Shown here: in pieces, positions 34,357 to 38,711 of the stretch
Layout of the letters: each line of letters begins with the position of its first letter
How positions within the stretch are numbered: the first letter of the stretch is position 1
NCBI GenBank assembly: GCA_049423065.1
Contig: JBMSQB010000041.1
Coordinates: forward strand, 1-38,711
Length of the DNA stretch: 38,711 nucleotides
Direction of reading: 5' to 3'
From: SYIM01 sp041182885
Lineage (GTDB): Bacteria; Pseudomonadota; Gammaproteobacteria; Burkholderiales; Burkholderiaceae_E
Translations under genes and position numbers: made by a program
The notes under the pieces: model-generated
What the model was told of the DNA's origin: nothing
The model's database searches: none
The model's input: the letters and a program-made list of their open reading frames with translations, nothing else

Positions 34357-34996
34357 GCGATCAACGGGACAGCGTCGGACGCTGCTTCTCCACGGAGCGA
34401 CTCTCCTGGGCGGTCTGGCGGCGGGGGGTGTGAGTGCAGGTTTGCCCCGAACAGCACTGGCGCAGGGCGCGCCTGCCGCCGTGCAACGGGTGACGGTGAA
34501 GGACGCGGCCCAGCAACTGGCAGGCGGTGGCTGGATCCTGATGATGCGCCACGAACAGACCGTCCCCGGCGTGGGCGATCCGCCCAACTTCAGTCTCGAT
34601 GACTGCGCCACGCAGCGCAATCTGTCTGATGCCGGACGTGCCCGGGCGCGCCGTGCGGGCGAGGCGATGCGGGCAGCGGGTCTGGTGCCAGCGGTGGTCC
34701 GGGCCGGCCGCTGGTGCCGGGTGCGAGAGACCGCCGAGCTCGCATTCGGGCGTTTCGAGACCTGGACTGCGCTCGATTCCTTCTTCGGTCAATCGGAGCG
34801 GGCTGGCGCGCATCGCGAGCGGGTGATCGATTTCGCGCGGTCCTACGCCGGTTCGGGGCACGCCATGCTGGTGACCCATCAGGTGAACATCACCGGTGCG
34901 CTCGAGGTCTATCCCGAGATGGGCGAGGTCATCGCCGCGCGCCTCGAGCAGGGGACCCTGCGCGCGCGGCTGCGCTTTGTGCCGGGGGCAGATTGA
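34349..34996 (+). CDS. Tat-exported histidine phosphatase-superfamily protein
   Basis: The 215-aa product has a twin-arginine signal (QRRTLLLHGATLLGGLAAGG, Arg9-Arg10, likely cut after ALA38) and a histidine phosphatase domain. The catalytic motif is MMRHEQT with Arg67 and His68, the usual RHG/RHA being RHE here. The second conserved site has Arg126-Glu127 in CRVRETAEL, and the second His is 177 in VTHQVN. Such phosphatases cleave phosphoesters through a phosphohistidine. The substrate is unknown. The ATG overlaps the last eight bases of hslR, with GGGGGA before it, so it is probably translated from the same message. Confidence 0.85.
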   Translation: MNERSTGQRRTLLLHGATLLGGLAAGGVSAGLPRTALAQGAPAAVQRVTVKDAAQQLAGGGWILMMRHEQTVPGVGDPPNFSLDDCATQRNLSDAGRARARRAGEAMRAAGLVPAVVRAGRWCRVRETAELAFGRFETWTALDSFFGQSERAGAHRERVIDFARSYAGSGHAMLVTHQVNITGALEVYPEMGEVIAARLEQGTLRARLRFVPGAD

Positions 34997-35006
34997 TCGG
35001 GGTGGA

Positions 35007-35330
35007 TCAGCGACCGATCAGCGACTTGTCCCGGTGCTTGCGATCGTCCTCTGACTGCAGTAGCGAAGGCGGAGGCCGGTAGTCGGACGCAAGCAGCCAG
35101 GTGATGCCACAGCCTGTCGTCAGCAGTGCCCAGAAGAGGAAAAAGCCTGCGGTGTAGGCGGCCTCGCGGCTGTCGGCCAGGTGAACGCCGACCACGACCA
35201 GTTCCTGCGGATCGATCATCGAAAAAAACACACCTTCGGCAAGCCCTGCCACCAGAAAGGCAGGCCAGAGCACCTGCATCATGAAACGACCAAAGCGACG
35301 GTCGCCGATCGGTTTCGGGTCGTCGTTCAT
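35007..35330 (-). CDS. Small two-helix membrane protein of the cco cluster, function unknown
   Basis: I do not recognise a named family. The 107-aa product has two hydrophobic segments, about residues 18-40 (VLWPAFLVAGLAEGVFFS) and 63-84 (AGFFLFWALLTTGCGITWLL), and a charged C-terminal tail (SEDDRKHRDKSLIGR). The ATG follows AAGGAGACCCC. It lies 34 bases after the fixH-like gene, and the order ccoO-ccoQ-ccoP-ccoG-fixH-this gene suggests a role in cbb3 oxidase assembly or stability. It is not CcoS: that protein is much shorter with one helix. Confidence 0.75.
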   Translation of the reverse strand: MNDDPKPIGDRRFGRFMMQVLWPAFLVAGLAEGVFFSMIDPQELVVVGVHLADSREAAYTAGFFLFWALLTTGCGITWLLASDYRPPPSLLQSEDDRKHRDKSLIGR

Positions 35331-35364
35331 GGGGTCTCCTTCTGCGGGTGGAGGGTCGCCTGGC

Positions 35365-35916
35365 TCAGGAGCCAGCGGGCTTGCGCTGGACTGGTGCATG
35401 CACTGCGGTATCGGGTGTGAGCTCGATCGGTACGGTAAAGCCCGACACTGCCGCGAGCAGCCGCCACTGCCCGGTCCCATCGTCGATCTGCACCTGCCAG
35501 CGACCCGCCGCGGGCACGGCAAACGCGCCCAGCCAGCGGCCGTCGGCGCTTCGCTGCAGCCACAGCTGATGGTCGAGTTCGGCGCGCGTGGCGTGAATCA
35601 GGTGAATGCGGACTGCGTCGGGCAAGAGGGTGGCCTCGCTCGCTGCGCTGAGGGTGAGCGCAGCACGCTGGATGGCCGCATCAACCGTCAGCTTCGCGCG
35701 CAGGCCCAGTTCGGCAGAGCGCTGGTCGCGGGCCAGTGTCTGATTGATTGCCTTGCCCTGCTTGTAGTAGTCATCAACCACCAGGGAGTTGTTGCTGTGC
35801 GCGGCGATCCACCATGTGAACCCGCCAGCGATGATGGCCGCAAACGGCGCAGCGAGCAGCAGCCACGGTTCGGGGTGGCGAAACCAGGGCTTGGGGGTGG
35901 CGAGTGACGGAGTCAT
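35365..35916 (-). CDS. ccoH: FixH/CcoH-like cbb3 oxidase assembly protein
   Basis: CcoH is an inner-membrane protein needed for stable assembly of cbb3 cytochrome oxidase. The 183-aa product has one N-terminal transmembrane helix (about 18-39, WLLLAAPFAAIIAGGFTWWIA), then VVDDYYKQGKAINQ (46-59), a characteristic FixH segment, and a periplasmic beta-rich domain ending GFTVPIELTP. The family is weakly conserved, so identification rests on this motif, topology and its place 19 bases after ccoG. ATG 35916 is chosen; upstream in-frame codons to 36084 overlap ccoG. Confidence 0.85.
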   Translation of the reverse strand: MTPSLATPKPWFRHPEPWLLLAAPFAAIIAGGFTWWIAAHSNNSLVVDDYYKQGKAINQTLARDQRSAELGLRAKLTVDAAIQRAALTLSAASEATLLPDAVRIHLIHATRAELDHQLWLQRSADGRWLGAFAVPAAGRWQVQIDDGTGQWRLLAAVSGFTVPIELTPDTAVHAPVQRKPAGS

Positions 35917-35935
35917 GCATGGGCCTCGTTCAGGG

Positions 35936-37354
35936 TCAGCGGGGAATGAGGAAGGTTGATCGGGCGACGACGGTGTGGCCGGGTGAATCGACCGCCTCGA
36001 CTTCAAAGCGGATCGGATGGGCGCCGGGTTGACCGAGTCCCGGCGCGAGGCGAACGCTGAGCGGTACGCGGCGCACCGCCGCACCGTCGACCTCGAACAG
36101 GGTCAGACCCGAAACCCCGATGCCCTCGATGCCGGATACCGCGACCCGGAAGCGGCGCGGCGACTCGGACGAATTCATGATCTGCAGCCCGAAGCTGTTT
36201 TCGATCACACCGTCGTCAACGATCCGGCTCAACATCCGGTCGCGGATGATGTCGGCCTTGAATGGTGCGCGAACTGCGAGCGCGATGCCGAGTGTGATCA
36301 CGACGAGCCCGAGGATGGCTGAATAGATCGCGACGCGCGGGCGGAGTACCCGGCGCCATATGGCTGTGCGGTCAAGCCCGGACTCGAGCGCCCGCGTGGT
36401 GGTGTAGCGGATCAGGCCACGCGGGTAGTCCATGCGGTCCATGACCTGATTGCAGCTGTCGATACAGGCGGCGCACCCTATGCATTCGTATTGCAGCCCC
36501 TTGCGGATGTCGATACCGGTCGGGCACACCTCGACACAGATGCCGCAGTCGACGCAGCTGCCCAGCCCCAGCGCCTTGGGGTCGGCCTTGCGGGGGCGCG
36601 AGCCGCGAGGCTCACCGCGAGCCGCGTCGTAGGTAATGATGAGCGTATCGCGATCAAACATCGCGCTCTGAAACCGTGCGTAGGGACACATGTATTTGCA
36701 GACCTGCTCGCGCATGAAGCCCGCGTTGCCCCAGGTGGCAAACGAGTAGAACAGCACCCAGAACCATTCCCAGCCGCCCAGATCGAGCGCAGCCAGGTTG
36801 CCGGTGAGGGTTCGGATCGGTGTGAAGTAGCCAACGAAGGTGATGCCGGTCCAGAGTGCAACGACCACCCATGCGAGGTGACGGCTGCCGCGGCGCGCGA
36901 TCTTCTGCAGGGTCCAGGGACTGCCGTCAAGCTTGATTCGCGCATTGCGGTCGCCCTCGATCGCGCGCTCTATCCACATGAACAGTTCGGTGTATACGGT
37001 CTGCGGGCAGGCATACCCGCACCAGAGCCGTCCCGCGACCGCAGTGAACAGGAACAGGGATAGAGCCGAGATGATCAGCAGACCCGTGAGGTAGATGAAG
37101 TCCTGCGGATAGAGAACCAGCCCGAAAATGAAGAAGCGCCGGTCCTCCAGGGCAAACAGCACGGCGGGCCGGCCACCCCAGGAGAGCCACGGCAGGCCGT
37201 AGAAGAGGAGTTGCGTTGCCCACACCAGGGCCCAGCGCCACGCGGCGAACCAGCCGGTGACTGCGCGCGGATGGATGCGCTTGCGGATTTCGAAGAGCGC
37301 ATGCTCGGCACTCGGTGGGCCGGGCTGCGCGACGGGTAGGAAAGGATCACGCAC
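35936..37354 (-). CDS. ccoG: Cytochrome c oxidase accessory protein CcoG (RdxA/FixG)
   Basis: CcoG is a membrane polyferredoxin that reduces copper for the cbb3 oxidase copper centre. The 472-aa product has four or five transmembrane helices, the RLWCGYACPQTVYTE motif (about 109-123), an YMCPYARFQ segment, and two 4Fe-4S motifs, SCVDCGICVEVCPTG and ECIGCAACIDSCNQ. The C-terminal half (about 340-472) is a periplasmic immunoglobulin-like domain. It begins with GTG 37354, 24 bases after ccoP; no ATG lies close, so the start is the least certain part. Confidence 0.93.
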   Translation of the reverse strand: MRDPFLPVAQPGPPSAEHALFEIRKRIHPRAVTGWFAAWRWALVWATQLLFYGLPWLSWGGRPAVLFALEDRRFFIFGLVLYPQDFIYLTGLLIISALSLFLFTAVAGRLWCGYACPQTVYTELFMWIERAIEGDRNARIKLDGSPWTLQKIARRGSRHLAWVVVALWTGITFVGYFTPIRTLTGNLAALDLGGWEWFWVLFYSFATWGNAGFMREQVCKYMCPYARFQSAMFDRDTLIITYDAARGEPRGSRPRKADPKALGLGSCVDCGICVEVCPTGIDIRKGLQYECIGCAACIDSCNQVMDRMDYPRGLIRYTTTRALESGLDRTAIWRRVLRPRVAIYSAILGLVVITLGIALAVRAPFKADIIRDRMLSRIVDDGVIENSFGLQIMNSSESPRRFRVAVSGIEGIGVSGLTLFEVDGAAVRRVPLSVRLAPGLGQPGAHPIRFEVEAVDSPGHTVVARSTFLIPR

Positions 37355-37378
37355 GAACGCGTCGTCCGGGCCAACCGT

Positions 37379-38296
37379 TCAGGGCTTTTGTGCCGCGGCG
37401 CTGCGAGACAGTCCCCAGACATAGGCGGCAAGCAGGTGAACCTTGCCTTCGCCGAGCGATTCCCTGAATGCCGGCATTTGCCCGCCCCGGCCCTTGTTGA
37501 TGGACTCGATCACCGCAGCCACCCCGCCGCCATGCAGCCAGATTCGGTCGGCGAGGTTGGGTGCACCCAGCGCGGTGTTGCCCTTGCCCTCGGCGCCGTG
37601 GCAGGCTGCACACACTTCGAACCGTGGCTTACCGAGTACGGCCTTGGTGGCGTCATGACCGCCGCCTGAAAGTGACATCACATAGTGCGCAAGATTTTCG
37701 ACGTCGGCGGAGGATCCAACCGCCTGCGCCATGGGTGGCATCATGCCCTGCCGACCTTCTAGAATGGTTGTCCTGATGGCACCGGGCTCGCCTCCCCAGA
37801 GCCAGTCGGTGTCGGCAAGGTTGGGATAGCCCTTTGCGCCGCGCGCGTCGGCGCCATGACACTGCACGCAGTAAGTGAGATAGAGCCGCTCGCCAATGCC
37901 GCGTGCCTGCGGATCTGCCGCGACCTGCGCCAGGTCCTGCGACAGAAACTTCGCGTAGAGCGGATCGGTCACCGCATTGAACTGCTTGACCTCGCGCTCG
38001 TATTGCTCGGCCTGCGACCAGCCGAGCGAGCCGGCGTTTGTGCCCAAGCCCGGATAGAGCCAGAGATAGCCGAGCCCGAAGATGATCGTGAGCACAAAAA
38101 GGCCCAGCCACCAGCGTGGCAGCGGGTTGTTGAGTTCCGCCAGGTCTTCGTCCCAGCTGTGGCCGGTGGTGCCCACCTGCTGCCCTGGCGCCTTGCCGCG
38201 CGCCATGGTGAGTGCAAGCCACAGGCAGAACACGATGGACACGATCGTGACGATCGAAATGTAAGGACCCCAGCCCGAGCCGATGAAATCAGCCAT
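37379..38296 (-). CDS. ccoP: cbb3-type cytochrome c oxidase subunit III
   Basis: CcoP is the dihaem c-type subunit that accepts electrons from soluble or membrane cytochromes and passes them to CcoO and CcoN. The 305-aa product has two transmembrane helices (about 11-31 and 62-81), the second preceded by the family segment AELNNPLPRWW, and two haem c motifs, CVQCH (143-147) and CAACH (229-233), the latter within the C-terminal domain. Met ligands lie in RQGMMPPM and GQMPAF. The ATG is clear. It lies 32 bases after ccoQ in transcription order. Confidence 0.95.
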   Translation of the reverse strand: MADFIGSGWGPYISIVTIVSIVFCLWLALTMARGKAPGQQVGTTGHSWDEDLAELNNPLPRWWLGLFVLTIIFGLGYLWLYPGLGTNAGSLGWSQAEQYEREVKQFNAVTDPLYAKFLSQDLAQVAADPQARGIGERLYLTYCVQCHGADARGAKGYPNLADTDWLWGGEPGAIRTTILEGRQGMMPPMAQAVGSSADVENLAHYVMSLSGGGHDATKAVLGKPRFEVCAACHGAEGKGNTALGAPNLADRIWLHGGGVAAVIESINKGRGGQMPAFRESLGEGKVHLLAAYVWGLSRSAAAQKP

Positions 38297-38328
38297 TGTT
38301 CAGTTCCTCCGGTTTGATGGGCGCCGCA

Positions 38329-38469
38329 TCAGTCACGATCGGCAAACGGGATCTGTGCGGCGTCTTCGAAGCGCGAGCGCTGCGCCCGACTCCAGGCCCA
38401 GCCCACGATGCCGGCAAAAATGGCAAGGCTTACAGCGGCGACGACGCCGCGCAGGGTGTTGATATCCAT
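38329..38469 (-). CDS. ccoQ: cbb3-type cytochrome c oxidase subunit CcoQ
   Basis: CcoQ is a small single-helix subunit that stabilises the CcoNO core with CcoP. I translated 46 aa: MDINTLRGVVAAVSLAIFAG, one transmembrane helix at about residues 7-27, then GWAWSRAQRSRFEDAAQIPF, where the FEDAAQIPF-like ending is typical of the family. It is 17 bases after ccoO in transcription order, with a GGAGCC Shine-Dalgarno sequence. The gene is short and easily overlooked. Confidence 0.92.
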   Translation of the reverse strand: MDINTLRGVVAAVSLAIFAGIVGWAWSRAQRSRFEDAAQIPFADRD

Positions 38470-38486
38470 GGAGGCTCCGTGGCGGG

Positions 38487-38711
38487 CTAGCGGGCGCTGC
38501 GGATCGCGGTGCCGAGACCCTGCAGATAGGCGATCAGCGCATCAAGTTCCGAACGGTCCTTGAGCATTGCAGGTGCCTTTGCAATGTCTTCGTCGGAATA
38601 GGGGTGACCAAGCGTTCGCAGCGCTGTCATCTTTTTCCTGATCATGCCGTCGTCGGCGGGCGTACGCGCGAGCCATGGATAACCGGGCATGTTCGACTCG
38701 GGCACCAGATC
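38487..38711 (-). CDS. ccoO: cbb3-type cytochrome c oxidase subunit II (C-terminal part)
   Basis: CcoO is the monohaem c-type subunit of cbb3 oxidase. Only the last 74 residues lie in the window: they begin DLVPESNMPGYPWLAR, containing the Met of the axial-ligand segment, and end with DALIAYLQGLGTAIRSAR, matching the CcoO C-terminus. The CXXCH motif and membrane anchor are beyond the right edge. Gene order ccoO-ccoQ-ccoP confirms it. Confidence 0.93.
   Translation of the reverse strand, partial: DLVPESNMPGYPWLARTPADDGMIRKKMTALRTLGHPYSDEDIAKAPAMLKDRSELDALIAYLQGLGTAIRSAR

Overview
The window is about 64% GC by eye and reads as chromosome of a betaproteobacterium, most likely order Burkholderiales. 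The reasons are the protein sequences (zinc-free S14 with zinc-type L36, a metal-site Asp-type HemB, infA between secY and rpmJ) and the gene order. It is almost entirely core genome. There are no tRNA or rRNA genes, no insertion sequences, no phage genes and no CRISPR array. No genus can be named from the sequence alone.

Region 1 (1-10332, + strand) is the end of the S10 operon (rplP missing only its first base, rpmC, rpsQ), the spc operon (rplN to secY, infA, rpmJ) and the alpha operon (rpsM, rpsK, rpsD, rpoA, rplQ). Together they encode ribosomal proteins, the SecY channel, initiation factor IF-1 and the RNA polymerase alpha subunit. Three gaps are longer than the rest: rpsQ-rplN holds a probable promoter, while rplX-rplE and rpsK-rpsD hold hairpins that may be autoregulatory leaders.

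Region 2 (10356-12398, + strand) follows directly: an ABC-2 exporter pair and cutA, tightly overlapped. Region 3 (12444-16875) holds hemB and engB (- strand), a probable unannotated small RNA between them on the + strand, then cytochrome c4 and the MsrPQ periplasmic methionine sulfoxide reductase. Region 4 (16890-24192) holds lysA and lptM (-), cyaY (+), penicillin-binding protein 1A (-), then aroK, aroB and dgt (+).

Region 5 (24193-30818) is glutamate synthase, gltB and gltD, behind a 308-base leader with a promoter-like box, a palindrome, a hairpin and a small Cys-containing reading frame. Region 6 (30868-34996) is accessory: acyltransferase and amidase (overlapping), a MaoC-type hydratase (-), hslR and a Tat-exported histidine phosphatase (overlapping). 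Region 7 (35007-38711, - strand) is the cbb3 oxidase cluster, in transcription order ccoO (C-terminal part only), ccoQ, ccoP, ccoG, a fixH-like gene and an unknown small membrane protein. It indicates microaerobic respiration.

No new multi-gene system is evident. The strongest candidate for something undescribed is the hemB-engB small RNA: near-consensus promoter, abutting stem-loops with a C-rich anti-Shine-Dalgarno loop, and the only strong intrinsic terminator I found in the window.
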